The notes: generated by a model from the letters alone, not told the origin. Shown: positions 8,842 through 18,420, counted from the stretch's first letter. The stretch: 60,000 nt of DNA from Sphingopyxis macrogoltabida (GCF_001307295.1 NZ_CP012700.1:1-60000), one strand, 5' to 3'. Translations and numbers: made by a program.

Positions 8842-9987
8842 CTAGAGAAAAGCGCGCATCAATATGCCGCGATAGATGGCGGTCAGCGTGTGGAGGTCAT
8901 CGACGGCAACCGCCTCGTCGAGCTTGTGCATTGTCGCGTTGGTCAGCCCGAATTCGACCACCGGGCACAGCGCCGATAGGAAACGCGCGTCGGACGTGCC
9001 GCCTGTCGTCGAAAATTCGGGCATGATATCGGTCTCGGCATGGATCGCCTCGGCGACCAGTGCCGACAGGTCGCCTGGCGGGGTCAGGAAAGCCTCGCCT
9101 GAAATCTTGCCGAGGACCTTTGCATTCGGTTCGACCGCATGCGCGATGCGTTCGATCATCGCGACCAGATCGGCGCCCCGGTGCTGGTCGTTGAAGCGGA
9201 TCGACAGCCGCGCGCGCGCCGACGCCGGGATGACGTTGGTCGCGCCGTTGCCGACCTCGATATCGGTGAATTCGATGTTCGACGGCTGGAACCAGTCGTT
9301 ACCCTCGTCGAGCACCACCGCGTCGATCGCCGCGGCGATCCTGACCAACTTGGGGATCGGATTGTCGGCGAGGTGCGGATAGGCGACATGGCCCTGCGTC
9401 CCCGGCACGTCGATCCAGATATTGACCGACCCGCGCCGCCCGATCTTCACCATGTCGCCGAGCCGGTTGACCGAGGTCGGCTCGCCGACAACGATCATGT
9501 CGGGGCGAACGCCGCGCCCCTCCATATGCTCCATCAGCGCCCGGGTGCCGAAGATCGCCGGGCCTTCTTCGTCGCCGGTGATGATCAGGCTGATCGTGCC
9601 TGCCTCGACCGGCGTCGCGGCGGCAGCGGCCACGAAGGCGGCGATCGAACCCTTCATGTCGACCGCGCCGCGGCCGTAGAGCAGGTCGCCGCGCACTTCG
9701 GGGGCAAAGGCATCGCCGGTCCAGCCGACGCCCGGCGGCACGACGTCGAGATGCCCGGCAAAGCCGAAATGTTTGGGACCCTTGCCGGCGCGCACCGCGA
9801 GCAGGTTTTCGACCGGCCCGTCGGGCTCGATGCCGTCGATAAAGCGCTCGACGGTGAAGCCGAGCGGGGTCAGCGCCGCCTCGACCACGTCGAACACCGC
9901 GCCGGTGGCGGGGGTGACGCTGGGCGCGGCGATCAGGGCTTTCGCCAGTTGGACGGGGTCGATGCCTTGGGTCATGCTACGGATCAT
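8842..9987 (-). CDS. dapE: Succinyl-diaminopimelate desuccinylase
   Basis: An M20 zinc hydrolase that releases succinate from N-succinyl-LL-diaminopimelate in lysine/peptidoglycan-precursor synthesis. Its 381 residues match DapE. Metal-site motifs are FAGHLDVVPPG, GRGAVDMKGS and TGDEEGPA. AAGGGAG sits about 5 nt before the ATG at 9987, so I prefer it to the in-frame ATG at 9975. It converges on smr and stands alone. Confidence 0.95.
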   Translation of the reverse strand: MIRSMTQGIDPVQLAKALIAAPSVTPATGAVFDVVEAALTPLGFTVERFIDGIEPDGPVENLLAVRAGKGPKHFGFAGHLDVVPPGVGWTGDAFAPEVRGDLLYGRGAVDMKGSIAAFVAAAAATPVEAGTISLIITGDEEGPAIFGTRALMEHMEGRGVRPDMIVVGEPTSVNRLGDMVKIGRRGSVNIWIDVPGTQGHVAYPHLADNPIPKLVRIAAAIDAVVLDEGNDWFQPSNIEFTDIEVGNGATNVIPASARARLSIRFNDQHRGADLVAMIERIAHAVEPNAKVLGKISGEAFLTPPGDLSALVAEAIHAETDIMPEFSTTGGTSDARFLSALCPVVEFGLTNATMHKLDEAVAVDDLHTLTAIYRGILMRAFL

Positions 9988-10083
9988 GCCGCTCCCTTAC
10001 GCCCTGCACCCGGCGTAAGTCGAGGCTTTGCATCGTCGCGCGAATATGCGAAACAAAGGCAGAACAAATGCCGGAGAACTGCC

Positions 10084-10551
10084 ATGCCCAAGCTCGATCT
10101 CGATGCGATCCCGCAGACCAATGCGACCGGCTATCCCGCGCCCTACAGCGACCGGGTCCAGGGCCGCTGGTACCGCCGCCTCGCTCCCGTTACCGGGCTC
10201 GACGATTTCGCGGCCAGTCATGTGGTGCTCAAACCCGGCGCCTGGTCGTCGCAGCGCCACTGGCATGCCGGCGAGGACGAGATGCTCGTGATGATCGCCG
10301 GCGAGGCCGTGCTGGTCGAGGACGAGGGCCGCTGGCCGATGCGCCCCGGCGATATCGCGGTGTGGCCGAAGGGCAGCACCAACGGCCATCACCTGATCAA
10401 CGAATCGGACGCAGACTGTGTGTTCGTCGCGCTGGGTGGCGGCAAGAAACATGACACCGGCGGCGGCTATTCGGACATCGACATGCTGTTCACGCCCGAC
10501 GGCTATTTCCACAAGGACGGCACGCCTTACCCGACGTCGCGGCTTCCCTGA
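10084..10551 (+). CDS. Cupin-domain protein
   Basis: A 155-residue single-domain cupin. Metal-ligand motif 1 reads SSQRHWHAGEDEMLVMIAGE and motif 2 reads PGDIAVWPKGSTNGHHLIN. An N-terminal lead-in (IPQTNATGYPAPY) and a C-terminal YSDIDMLF segment recall cupins annotated as transcriptional-regulator-like, but the substrate is unknown. GGAG is 7 nt before the ATG. The 3' end overlaps the convergent downstream gene by 25 bp. Confidence 0.85.
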   Translation: MPKLDLDAIPQTNATGYPAPYSDRVQGRWYRRLAPVTGLDDFAASHVVLKPGAWSSQRHWHAGEDEMLVMIAGEAVLVEDEGRWPMRPGDIAVWPKGSTNGHHLINESDADCVFVALGGGKKHDTGGGYSDIDMLFTPDGYFHKDGTPYPTSRLP

Positions 10552-11207
10552 CCGGCCGGCTCGATCCGGAAGCTCAGCAAGGTGAAGCGGGCGGGGGCGG
10601 TGGCGTAGACGCCATGGCCGCGCGCCGCCGAGGAACCGAAAACGAGGCCGATTCGGTCGATATCGGCCAGCGCCGCTTCGAGCGCTCCTGAGTCCGATTT
10701 CGCCGACCGGCTGTTGACCGAAATCCAGTTCGGATCGTCGAGTCGCACGATCATTTCATGCTCGCCCCGCGCGATCTTGCGGACCGTCGCGGCCGGAGCG
10801 TACCAGCGGAACCGTTCGTACCGGCCCCTGGCGGTCCAATTGTCGCCGCGCCGCTGGAAATAGAGCGAGACGGTTGCGGGAAGGTCGGGCCTTTCCTGCG
10901 GGACGAAGCGCGTGCCGGCGCGTGCGTCGACGCGATAGCGGACGATGATTCGCGATCCGGGCGCGATCGGCGCGGGGCGGTAGGTGACATAATGGACATG
11001 GCCCGCCGCGGGGCTGTCGCCGACGGGAAAGTCGAATCGCCAGCCGGTACGCGTCGGCTGCGGGCGGAGCGGCATGGCCTGCGAATAGTTCCGGCCACGG
11101 ATGATCGGCCCGATCTCCCATTCGGCCGCACCCGGAGCGGCGGCGGGACTCGCGGCGGGGAGGAGCAGGGCCGCGGCGGCCAGCGACAGGATCGTCGGTT
11201 TGCGCAT
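10527..11207 (-). CDS. Hypothetical secreted protein
   Basis: 226 residues with a Sec signal peptide (MRKPTILSLAAAALLLPAASPAAA). The mature part is rich in aromatic and arginine residues and alternating beta strands (YFQRRGDNWTARGRYERFRWY, FTLLSFRIEP), which suggests a beta-sandwich like a carbohydrate-binding module. I recognise no family. It probably functions in the periplasm. It overlaps the convergent cupin gene by 25 bp at the 3' ends. Confidence 0.7.
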   Translation of the reverse strand: MRKPTILSLAAAALLLPAASPAAAPGAAEWEIGPIIRGRNYSQAMPLRPQPTRTGWRFDFPVGDSPAAGHVHYVTYRPAPIAPGSRIIVRYRVDARAGTRFVPQERPDLPATVSLYFQRRGDNWTARGRYERFRWYAPAATVRKIARGEHEMIVRLDDPNWISVNSRSAKSDSGALEAALADIDRIGLVFGSSAARGHGVYATAPARFTLLSFRIEPAGQGSRDVG

Positions 11208-11253
11208 GCGTCGCTGTTAGCAAGCGCGAATGATCCTGCGCTGAACGGCGCGT

Positions 11254-11925
11254 TCAGTCGCCCACCGGTCCTTCGAACTGTTCGATGACCCAGTCCTCGG
11301 CCTGCGCGCCGCCGATCCATTCCTGCATGTGCGGATGGCTGATCACCGCCTGGCAATAGGGCAGGGCAAAGCGCGGCAGCGGGATCGAGTAAGTGACGAA
11401 GCGGGTGACCACCGGCGCGAACATGATGTCGGCCGCTGACCAGTCGCCGAACAGGAAATCGCCTTCGCCGCCGAAGCGCGCCCGCGCTTCGGCCCAGATC
11501 TGCAGGATGCGGATGACGTCGGCCTGCACCTCGGGCAGCAGTTCGGCCGCCGGATAGATGCGGCGGATGTTCATGCTGTGGTTGCGGCGCAGCGCGGCGA
11601 AGCTCGAATGCATTTCGGCTGCCATCGACCGCGCCATCGCGCGCGCCGCTATATCCTCAGGCCAGTATCGGCGCGTGCCGCCGGTCTTTTCGTTGAGATA
11701 ATCGATGATCGCGAGGCTGTCCCAGACGACGATATCCTCGCCGTCCCACAGGATCGGCACCTTGCCGCCCGACGGCGCGAACTCGTCGCCCTCGCGCCGG
11801 TTCGACCATTCCTCGTCATAGAGCGGCACGGTGACTTCCTGGAACGGCAACCCGCTATGCTTCGCGGCGAGCCAGCCGCGCAGGCTCCAGCTCGAATAGG
11901 CCTTGTTGCCGAGGAAGAGTTTCAT
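11254..11925 (-). CDS. Glutathione S-transferase family protein
   Basis: 223 residues starting MKLFLGNKAYSSWSLRGW, a thioredoxin-fold N-terminal domain with the SSWSLR segment typical of sphingomonad zeta/theta-like GSTs. The GSH-site GGKVPIL.DG and VWDSLAIIDYL motifs and a helical C-terminal domain follow. GGAG lies 5 nt before the ATG at 11925; longer reading frames run into repeat DNA and were rejected. Substrate unknown. It stands downstream of engB across a repeat region. Confidence 0.9.
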   Translation of the reverse strand: MKLFLGNKAYSSWSLRGWLAAKHSGLPFQEVTVPLYDEEWSNRREGDEFAPSGGKVPILWDGEDIVVWDSLAIIDYLNEKTGGTRRYWPEDIAARAMARSMAAEMHSSFAALRRNHSMNIRRIYPAAELLPEVQADVIRILQIWAEARARFGGEGDFLFGDWSAADIMFAPVVTRFVTYSIPLPRFALPYCQAVISHPHMQEWIGGAQAEDWVIEQFEGPVGD

Positions 11926-11937
11926 GGGGTCTCCAAA

Positions 11938-12097
11938 TTCCCCTCCGCTTGCGGGAGGGGCTAGGGGAGGGCCTGTAAGGCCACATTGGGTTCGGAACAT
12001 GCCCTCCCAGTTGCGGGTTGGCCAGCCCCCAGCTAGCCAAGAATGTGCCGGGGGCACATTCGACCAGCAACTCCCCTCCCGCAAGCGGGAGGGGAGA
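11938..12097. repeat. Composite palindromic intergenic repeat
   Basis: The gap between engB and the GST is filled with palindromes. CCCTCCGCTTGCGGGAGGGG lies at the left end and a close palindromic relative at about 12071-12096. GAATGTGCC-ggg-GGCACATTC (12041-12061) lies between them. They look like sphingomonad intergenic repeats of unknown function, possibly acting as terminators after engB. Confidence 0.75.
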
Positions 12098-12100
12098 TGT

Positions 12101-12754
12101 TCAACTTTCGACCGCTTCCAGCACCGCGGTCCGCAGCTCGGCGATCCCCATGCCCTTTTCGCTGCTCGTCGCGATCACCTGCGGATGCGCCGCCGGATGC
12201 TTGCGCGCTTCGGCCTCGGTCGCAGCCTGCACCGCGGCAAGGTCGCTCGCCTTCACCTTGTCGGTCTTGGTGAGCACGAGGCGGTAGCTGACTGCGGCGA
12301 GGTCGAGCATCTCGAGCACCTCGCGGTCGACATCCTTGATGCCGTGGCGGCTGTCGATCAGCACAAGTGTGCGTTTCAGCACCGCGCGGCCGCGAAGGTA
12401 GTCGTTGACGAGGAAGCGCCACTTTTTGACGACATCCTTCGGCGCCTTGGCAAAGCCGTAGCCCGGCATATCGACGAGGCGGAACACCAGAGGCGATCCG
12501 ACGTCGAAATAGTTGAGCTCCTGCGTCCGCCCCGGCGTCACCGACGTGCGCGCGAGCCCGTTGCGGTTGGTCAGCGCGTTGAGCAGCGACGATTTGCCGA
12601 CGTTCGAGCGGCCGGCAAAGGCGATCTCGGGTACCCCGGGCGCGGGCAGGTGCTGCAGCGCCGGTGCCGATTTCAGGAAGGCAATCGGCCCCGCAAACAG
12701 CTTGCGCGCGCGTTCGGTCAGCTCGGGATCGTCACCGGGTTCGATGTCGCTCAC
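12101..12754 (-). CDS. engB: Ribosome biogenesis GTP-binding protein EngB (YsxC/YihA)
   Basis: A GTPase needed for 50S assembly. About 217 residues with G1 [12 protein letters not shown], switch I T in TPGRTQ, G3 DMPGYG and G4 TKTDK. The start is GTG at 12754, giving VSDIEPGDD and overlapping the yidC stop codon in the arrangement GTGA. An ATG 15 codons upstream lies inside yidC and is unlikely. Last gene of the rpmH-rnpA-yidD-yidC-engB series. Confidence 0.95.
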   Translation of the reverse strand: MSDIEPGDDPELTERARKLFAGPIAFLKSAPALQHLPAPGVPEIAFAGRSNVGKSSLLNALTNRNGLARTSVTPGRTQELNYFDVGSPLVFRLVDMPGYGFAKAPKDVVKKWRFLVNDYLRGRAVLKRTLVLIDSRHGIKDVDREVLEMLDLAAVSYRLVLTKTDKVKASDLAAVQAATEAEARKHPAAHPQVIATSSEKGMGIAELRTAVLEAVES

Positions 12755-14508
12755 TTCGCTACCGCTGTCTTCAACTCGGGGAACTTGCGGTACATCCACT
12801 GCTGCTGCGCGATCGACAGGCAGTTATTGGTGATCCAGTAGAGCAGCAGCCCCGCCGCGAACGGCGCCATGATGAACATGAACATCCACGGCATGATCTT
12901 GAACACCTGCTGCTGCACCGGATCGGTCGACTGCGGGTTCAGGCGGAACTGCAACCACATGGTGATGCCGAGGATCAGCGCGAGGATACCGATGCTGAGC
13001 AGCGACGGCGGCGTGAACGGCAGCAGGCCGAAGAGGTTGAGGATATGCAGCGGATCGGGCGCCGACAGATCCTTGATCCACAGGATGAACGGCTGGTGCC
13101 GCATTTCGATCGTCAGCATCAGCACCTTGTACAGCGCATAGAAGATCGGGATCTGCAGCACGATCGGCAGACAGCCGGCGAGCGGGTTGATCTTCTCGTC
13201 CTTGTAGAGCTTCATCAGCTCCTGCTGCATCTTCGGCTTGTCGTCCTTGTACCGTTCCTGCAGCGCCTTCATCTTCGGCTGGACGAGGCGCATCTGCGCC
13301 ATCGAGCCGAACTGGCGCTGCGCGATCGGGAACATCAGGGTGCGGATGATCAGCGTCAGGATCATGATCGCGACACCGAAATTGCCGACCTGGCGGAACA
13401 GCCAGTCGAGCAGCTTGAAGATCGGCACCTCGAAAAATTCGAACCAGCCCCAGTCGATCGCGTTCGACAGGCGCGTGATGCCCTGGTCGTCCTGATATTT
13501 CGACAGGATGCTGACTTCCTTCGCACCGGCAAAGATGCGGCTGGTCGTCGTCACCTGCGTGCCCGGGGCAACCTGCCGGAAATCGCGCGCGAACAGGGTC
13601 TGGTAATTGTTCGCCGCCGGCGAACTGATCGCGGCGGTGACACGCTCGCCCTTCGCCGGGACGATCGCAGCGAGCCAATATTTGTCGGTAAAGCCCAGCC
13701 AGCCCGCCGAATTATAGCGGACGGCGCGATTCGGCGCTTCTTCGACATCGTCATAATCGACGTCGAACACCGACTTGCCGCCGAGGTAACCGGTCGGGCC
13801 GATGTGGATCGTCCAGCTATCCTTCTCGTGCGGATCGGTCGGCTTGCCGAGGCGGTCGATCAGCGCAAAGCTGCTGGCGCTGATCGGCGCGGTTCCGGTG
13901 TTGGCGATCGTCTGCTTCGCGGTGATCAGGTAATTGGCGTCGATGCTATATTCGATACGGAAGGTCTGGCCGGCGCCATTGGCCCAGCTCAGCGTGACCG
14001 GCTTCGTCGGGGTCAGCTTGGCGCCCGTCGCGGTCCAGACGGTGTTCGGACCGGGAACCTGCACGCCCGGCGCCGACCAGCCAATGCTGGCGAAATAGGC
14101 GGCCGCGGTGCCGCCGGGTGCGAACAGGCGCACCGGCGGCGAATCCTTCTGGATCGTCTGGCGATATTTGGTGAGCGTGATGTCGTCGATGCGCGCGCCG
14201 ACAAGGTTTATCGAACCCGACAGCGCCGGGGTCTCGATCGGGATGCGCTGCCCTTCGCGAAGCACCGTTTCGATCGGACGGATCGCGGCGGGCGCCGACG
14301 CAGCCGCGGGGGCGCCCGGGGTCGGCAGCGCCGACGGCTGGCCCTGCGCCGCCGGGGTGGCGGCGGGCGCGCCGCCGGTGCCCGCGACGGTCTTCGTCAC
14401 GTCGGGCTTGGCGGGCGTCGGGAAGAATTTCTCGGCGACGAAGTTCCAGCCCAGCAGGATGGCCACCGACAACAGGATTGCCGCGATCAGGTTACGTTTG
14501 TCGTCCAC
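12751..14508 (-). CDS. yidC: Membrane protein insertase YidC
   Basis: Inserts and folds inner-membrane proteins alone or with SecYEG. About 585 residues. An N-terminal anchor ([22 protein letters not shown]) precedes a large periplasmic beta-rich domain and then the conserved five-TM core with [22 protein letters not shown]. The start codon is GTG at 14508, giving VDDKRN; longer frames run through yidD and repeat DNA. A purine-rich AGAGAGA lies upstream. Confidence 0.97.
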   Translation of the reverse strand: MDDKRNLIAAILLSVAILLGWNFVAEKFFPTPAKPDVTKTVAGTGGAPAATPAAQGQPSALPTPGAPAAASAPAAIRPIETVLREGQRIPIETPALSGSINLVGARIDDITLTKYRQTIQKDSPPVRLFAPGGTAAAYFASIGWSAPGVQVPGPNTVWTATGAKLTPTKPVTLSWANGAGQTFRIEYSIDANYLITAKQTIANTGTAPISASSFALIDRLGKPTDPHEKDSWTIHIGPTGYLGGKSVFDVDYDDVEEAPNRAVRYNSAGWLGFTDKYWLAAIVPAKGERVTAAISSPAANNYQTLFARDFRQVAPGTQVTTTSRIFAGAKEVSILSKYQDDQGITRLSNAIDWGWFEFFEVPIFKLLDWLFRQVGNFGVAIMILTLIIRTLMFPIAQRQFGSMAQMRLVQPKMKALQERYKDDKPKMQQELMKLYKDEKINPLAGCLPIVLQIPIFYALYKVLMLTIEMRHQPFILWIKDLSAPDPLHILNLFGLLPFTPPSLLSIGILALILGITMWLQFRLNPQSTDPVQQQVFKIMPWMFMFIMAPFAAGLLLYWITNNCLSIAQQQWMYRKFPELKTAVAK

Positions 14509-14552
14509 GCTCGTTGGTCTCTCTTCGTCTCGATGTCGGGATAGTTCGTATA

Positions 14553-14765
14553 TTACGGCACCGGGTCGTAACCGTGCCCGCCCCATGGATGGCAGCGCAA
14601 TAGCCGCTTTGTCGCCAGCCAGCCACCCTTGATCGCACCATGGCGTTTCAGCGCGACGATCGCATATTCGCTGCACGATGGCGCATAACGGCACGTCGGC
14701 GGCAGGATGCGCGACGGGCCAAGCTGCCAGCCGCGCGCGATCAGGATGAGCAGACGGGCGATCAT
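14553..14765 (-). CDS. yidD: Membrane protein insertion efficiency factor YidD
   Basis: A small (70-residue) membrane-associated protein that helps YidC-dependent insertion. Diagnostic are the cysteine-rich stretch PPTCRYAPSCSEYAIVALKRHG and the C-terminal RLLRCHPWGGHGYDPVP. It lies 44 bp upstream of yidC in the same direction, as in most bacteria. Confidence 0.97.
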   Translation of the reverse strand: MIARLLILIARGWQLGPSRILPPTCRYAPSCSEYAIVALKRHGAIKGGWLATKRLLRCHPWGGHGYDPVP

Positions 14766-14774
14766 AAGAAAAGC

Positions 14775-14955
14775 CCGGAAATCTGCGCAACTTCACACTG
14801 AATTTCTCTATCTTCGTCATCCCGGACTTGATCCGGGATCCACTCCTCCTCCGTCGCGTCAATGGACCCCGGATCAAGTCCGGGGTGACGAAACATAGGG
14901 AGCGACGCGGTAGCGAAAGTACCGGAAAACCGCGCAACTTCACGCTGAAATGGCG
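14775..14955. repeat. Palindromic repeat pair flanked by direct repeats
   Basis: The gap between rnpA and yidD holds an inverted repeat: CGTCATCCCGGACTTGATCC at 14815-14834 (arm extends to 14837), with its complement at 14867-14890. The same family recurs at 18165-18237 and, as a single hairpin, at 38922-38952. It is flanked by imperfect direct copies of CGCAACTTCACNCTGAA starting at 14786 and 14932. This suggests a local duplication or an insertion. Confidence 0.8.
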
Positions 14956-15023
14956 TTCGCAGGAGGGGTGATGCCACGCTCATGCCCGCACGCTAATCCG
15001 GCAGAATAATGTAGGACAGCGCT

Positions 15024-15362
15024 TCACTTCGCCAGCTTCTTCGCGGCGCGCTGGAGCGCCGAATCGAGCTGCTCGGCCAGCTCGGCAAAGACGATATCGT
15101 TGCCGCCCGGCCGGCCGATCAGCACATGATCGGCGCCGGCAATGCCCGATTCGGGGAGCGCGGCGCGGCAGAGCGCGCGCAGCCGGCGCTTCATCCGGTT
15201 GCGCGTGACGGCATTGCCGACCTTCTTGCTGACGGTATAGCCGATGCCCCGCGTGTCATCATCGTCGCTGCGCGGGCGAACGAGCAGGACAAAGCCGGGC
15301 ATGGGAAAGCGAAGGCCGCGATTCGCAGCCAGAAATTCGCTACGTTTTGAAAGCGTTCGCAC
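15024..15362 (-). CDS. rnpA: Ribonuclease P protein component
   Basis: Protein subunit of RNase P, which matures tRNA 5' ends. About 112 residues with TLSKRSEFLAANRG, GYTVSKKVGNAVTRNRMKRRLR (the RNR motif) and GADHVLIGRPG. GTG at 15362 gives VRTLSKRSEF; upstream codons overlap rpmH and have no family similarity. It starts 29 bp after rpmH. No clear ribosome binding site, so coupling to rpmH is likely. Confidence 0.94.
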   Translation of the reverse strand: MRTLSKRSEFLAANRGLRFPMPGFVLLVRPRSDDDDTRGIGYTVSKKVGNAVTRNRMKRRLRALCRAALPESGIAGADHVLIGRPGGNDIVFAELAEQLDSALQRAAKKLAK

Positions 15363-15391
15363 CAGCGGAACTGGCGCAGAAGCGTCAGCGG

Positions 15392-15526
15392 TCAGGCCGA
15401 CAGCTTCTTGCGGCCCTGCGCGCGGCGGTTGGCGAGAACCTTGCGGCCGCCGACAGTCGCCTTGCGGGCGCGGAAACCGTGACGGCGCTTGCGCACGAGG
15501 CGGCTCGGTTGATAGGTGCGCTTCAT
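15392..15526 (-). CDS. rpmH: 50S ribosomal protein L34
   Basis: A 44-residue basic ribosomal protein, [20 protein letters not shown] at the N-terminus and ending GRKKLSA, an exact L34 pattern. GGGG lies about 9 nt before the ATG. It heads the classic rpmH-rnpA-yidD-yidC-engB series. The other-strand frames over it are spurious. Confidence 0.97.
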   Translation of the reverse strand: MKRTYQPSRLVRKRRHGFRARKATVGGRKVLANRRAQGRKKLSA

Positions 15527-15627
15527 CGCGGTATCCCCAAATTCTCTTTAAAGGCTCGAACAGAAAAGGGCCGCCAAACGTGGGCGGCCACCGATGGAGG
15601 CGCGGATAAGCGAGAGTCGGCGCAAAG

Positions 15628-15939
15628 TCAATCGTCATCCATGGCGCTTTCGAGGCGCGCGCGGGCGCGCCGCCGCGCCGCGCTGACCCGGCGCATCACG
15701 CGGTCGGCCCAGTCGCCATAGCGCGGATGGCGCCATTTGAAACGGACATAGACGCGCTTCGCCCAGGCGCTGTTCTGCAGGCACAGCATCAGCCCGACGG
15801 GAAAGACGATCAGGAAACCGGGGCCGGGCAACGGCCCGATGATCACCGCGACGATCATCAGCAATACGCCAAGGCAGAAGAGCCCCGAACGCACCTGCGC
15901 GTTTGACCGCATCCGCTGATAGAGGCTCCGCTTCGCCAT
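15628..15939 (-). CDS. Small membrane protein with PGPG motif
   Basis: 103 residues with two hydrophobic segments (GLFCLGVLLMIVAVIIGPLPGPGF and LIVFPVGLMLCLQ) joined at a PLPGPG turn, then an arginine-rich cytoplasmic tail. It resembles the PGPGW family of putative transmembrane proteins; function unknown. It lies about 100 bp upstream of rpmH in the same direction and may share its transcript. Confidence 0.75.
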   Translation of the reverse strand: MAKRSLYQRMRSNAQVRSGLFCLGVLLMIVAVIIGPLPGPGFLIVFPVGLMLCLQNSAWAKRVYVRFKWRHPRYGDWADRVMRRVSAARRRARARLESAMDDD

Positions 15940-16035
15940 AGGGGGCGATGTGGGGAGCGAACGGCGTGTTGCAAGGCTAAAACAGCTTGGCGCGGCGATC
16001 CGGGCATTGGCAGCGGCCGGACGACTGTCGGATTT

Positions 16036-16156
16036 GGGTTGGGGAGCGGCTATTCCATATTCGTCGCCCTTGCGAAGGCGGGGGCCGCTGGCAACCTTGC
16101 GCTAGTCCGATGGCGGCCCCCGCCTCGCGGGGGCGACAGTTATTTCCTTATGTCCG
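16036..16156 (+). repeat. Intergenic repeat, copy 1 (GGCGGCCCCCGC family)
   Basis: About 120 bp with TTCCATATTCGTCGCCC at the left, GATGGCGGCCCCCGCC and GCGGGGGCGAC in the middle, and TTATGTCCGC at the right. A second copy lies inverted at 30830-30947. It fills the 259-bp gap between the PGPG gene and the DUF1905 gene. Confidence 0.8.
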
Positions 16157-16198
16157 CTTCCGGTCGAACCCGGCCATCGCTGTCCCTCGCCAGCCTCC

Positions 16199-16492
16199 TC
16201 ACCTTCGCCCGACCCGCAACAACACCGCCACCCGATCGCCCAGTCCGACCCCGGCCGCTTTCTGCACCGCGACCTTCACCGGCAACAAATAGCCGCCGTC
16301 GCGCGGGAACAGCGAGGTGGTGAACTCGCTCGCGCCGATCCGCGCGACCGCGGGCACGACGCCCCAGCCATAGCTTTCCGACAGCGCCGCATAGCGGATC
16401 GCGCCGACATGTTCGTCGGGGATGGCGGCGAACATGAACGGTGCGGGTCCGCGCCATTCGATGATCTCCGCCTCGAATGCGATATCGTCCAT
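16199..16492 (-). CDS. DUF1905 family protein
   Basis: 97 residues, MDDIAFEAEIIEWRGPAPF..., a small beta-barrel-like protein of the DUF1905 family (function unknown). The motifs FEAEI.EWRGPAPFMFAAIP and TSLFPRDGGYLLPVKVAVQKAAG.. fit the family. The ATG at 16492 lies 6 bp after the comM stop codon, so the two are probably co-transcribed. The longer frame upstream is a shadow of comM. Confidence 0.85.
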   Translation of the reverse strand: MDDIAFEAEIIEWRGPAPFMFAAIPDEHVGAIRYAALSESYGWGVVPAVARIGASEFTTSLFPRDGGYLLPVKVAVQKAAGVGLGDRVAVLLRVGRR

Positions 16493-16497
16493 GGCCC

Positions 16498-18006
16498 TCA
16501 GTTCCGCGGAGCCTGCCGCCGGTAGCTCAGCGCCTCGGCGATATGGATGCGGCCGACGGTTTCGGCGCCCGCGAGGTCGGCGATCGTCCGTGCGACGCGC
16601 AGCATCCGCGTATAACCGCGCGCCGAGAGCCGCATTGCTTCCGCCGCCTGTGCGAGCAGCTGGCGGCCCGGCTCGTCCGGGGTCGCGACCGCCTCGAGCA
16701 GTTCGCCGTCGATTTCGGCGTTGGTGCGCGCCTTGTGATCCGCGTAACGCGCCGTCTGGATGTCGCGCGCCGCCGCAACGCGCGCGGCGACCTCGGCGCT
16801 CCCCTCGGCGGGCGGCGGCAGGACAAGGTCGGCGGCGCTGACCGCCTGCACTTCGACATGCAGGTCGATACGGTCGAGCAGCGGACCCGACAGCTTCGCC
16901 TGATAATCGGCGGCGCAGCGCGGCGCGCGGCTGCACGCGAGCGCCGGATCGCCAAGATGGCCGCAGCGGCACGGGTTCATCGCCGCGACAAGTTGGACGC
17001 GCGCCGGGAAGGTCACATGCGCATTGGCGCGCGCCACGCTGACCTCGCCCGTTTCGAGCGGCTGGCGCAGCGAATCGAGCACGCCGCGCTGGAACTCGGG
17101 CAGCTCGTCGAGGAAGAGCACGCCAAGGTGCGCGAGGCTGACCTCGCCCGGCCGCACCCGGAGACCCCCGCCGACGAGCGCCGGCATCGACGCCGAATGA
17201 TGCGGGGCGCGGAACGGCCGCGCGCGAACGAGACGTCCCCCTTCGAGCGTTCCGGCGACCGAGGCGATCATCGACACTTCGAGCGCTTCGGCAGGGGTCA
17301 GCTCGGGCAGGATGCCCGGCATGCAGGCCGCCATCAGCGACTTGCCCGAACCGGGCGGCCCCGACATCATCAGATTATGCGCCCCGGCGGCAGCGATTTC
17401 GAGCGCACGTTTCGCGGTCTCCTGGCCCTTCACCTGCGCCAGGTCGGCGCCGCGCACCGGCGTTTCGACCTCGCCCGGCACCGGCGCGGCAAGCAGCGCG
17501 CTGCCCTTGAAATGGCCGAGCAGCGACAGGAGGTCCGGCGCGCCGATCACCTCGACATGGCCCGCCCAAGCGGCTTCGGGCCCCTGCGCGGCGGGGCAGA
17601 TCAGCCCGCGCTCGACGCTGCCCGCGTGCAGCGCGGCGAGGAGGACGCCGGGCGATGCCGCGACGCGCCCGTCGAGCCCGAGCTCGCCGACGACAACGTA
17701 AGAGGCGAGCGTTTCCGCATCGACCACCCCCATTGCACCGAGCAGCGCGAGCGCGATCGGCAGGTCGTAGTGCGAGCCTTCCTTCGGCAGGTCGGCGGGC
17801 GACAGGTTGACGGTGATCACCTTGGGCGGCAGCGACAGGCCGATCGCGGCGATCGCGGCGCGCACCCGCTCGCGGCTTTCGCCGACCGCCTTGTCGGGTA
17901 GCCCGACGACGACGAAGCGCGGGACGCCCGGCGTGATCTGGCACTGCACCTCCACCCCGCGCGCATCGAGCCCGAGATAGGCAACGGTGGAAACGATCGC
18001 GACCAT
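16498..18006 (-). CDS. comM: YifB/ComM family Mg-chelatase-like AAA ATPase
   Basis: About 502 residues. The N-terminal ChlI-like domain (MVAIVSTVAYLGLDARGVEV; LPPKVITVNLSPADLPKEG) precedes the AAA core with Walker A PPGSGKSLMAACMPGILPEL and Walker B LFLDELPEF. A C-terminal ComM domain (RGYTRMLRVARTIADL) follows. ComM is a hexameric branch-migration helicase that extends integration of DNA during natural transformation. Start at 18006 with GGGG upstream; 19 extra residues upstream are not family-like. Confidence 0.93.
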   Translation of the reverse strand: MVAIVSTVAYLGLDARGVEVQCQITPGVPRFVVVGLPDKAVGESRERVRAAIAAIGLSLPPKVITVNLSPADLPKEGSHYDLPIALALLGAMGVVDAETLASYVVVGELGLDGRVAASPGVLLAALHAGSVERGLICPAAQGPEAAWAGHVEVIGAPDLLSLLGHFKGSALLAAPVPGEVETPVRGADLAQVKGQETAKRALEIAAAGAHNLMMSGPPGSGKSLMAACMPGILPELTPAEALEVSMIASVAGTLEGGRLVRARPFRAPHHSASMPALVGGGLRVRPGEVSLAHLGVLFLDELPEFQRGVLDSLRQPLETGEVSVARANAHVTFPARVQLVAAMNPCRCGHLGDPALACSRAPRCAADYQAKLSGPLLDRIDLHVEVQAVSAADLVLPPPAEGSAEVAARVAAARDIQTARYADHKARTNAEIDGELLEAVATPDEPGRQLLAQAAEAMRLSARGYTRMLRVARTIADLAGAETVGRIHIAEALSYRRQAPRN

Positions 18007-18164
18007 GAAATCCCCCGCTGCCCTTGCCGATACGGCACGCGCTGTGCCTGCTTTGTTCCCCATGCTTCTTTACGGCAAGCGGAAGGAAGGTCGAGTCTTT
18101 TTGGGTGGGATGGCTTGTTTGAGGCCGCATTGGGGTGGGGAGCGGACGTAGCTCCACCCGTATT

Positions 18165-18237
18165 CGTCATCCCGGACTTGATCCGGGACCCACTGCGGCG
18201 CCGAAGTCATGGACCCCGGATCAAGTCCGGGGTGACG
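18165..18237. repeat. CCGGACTTGATCCGG inverted repeat, copy 2
   Basis: Left arm 18165-18187 and right arm 18214-18237 are near-perfect complements sharing the core CCGGACTTGATCCGG. Same family as 14815-14890. Together with the next repeat it fills most of the 524-bp comM-TetR intergenic space. Confidence 0.85.
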
Positions 18238-18272
18238 ATATTGGTTAGGTCCGTTACCGGCCGTTTCCATAC

Positions 18273-18420
18273 AATCCTCACTGCGGCGCAGCCGTGGGGA
18301 GGGGGATCACCCGCAGGGTGGTGGAGGGGCCGCGAGCGCAGCGAGCGCTTCGCGCTCTGCCCCTCCGTCAGCCGCGATGCGGCTGCCACCTCCCCATCTC
18401 TGCGGCACAGGGAGGATCTT
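18273..18420 (+). repeat. Large intergenic repeat ending in AATCCTC / GAGGAT, copy 1
   Basis: About 148 bp bounded by AATCCTC and GGGAGGAT, with inner palindromic blocks (GGTGGAGGGG, GCCCCTCCGTCAGC, GGTGG/CCACCTCCCC). A second copy lies inverted at 22525-22661. Confidence 0.85.
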
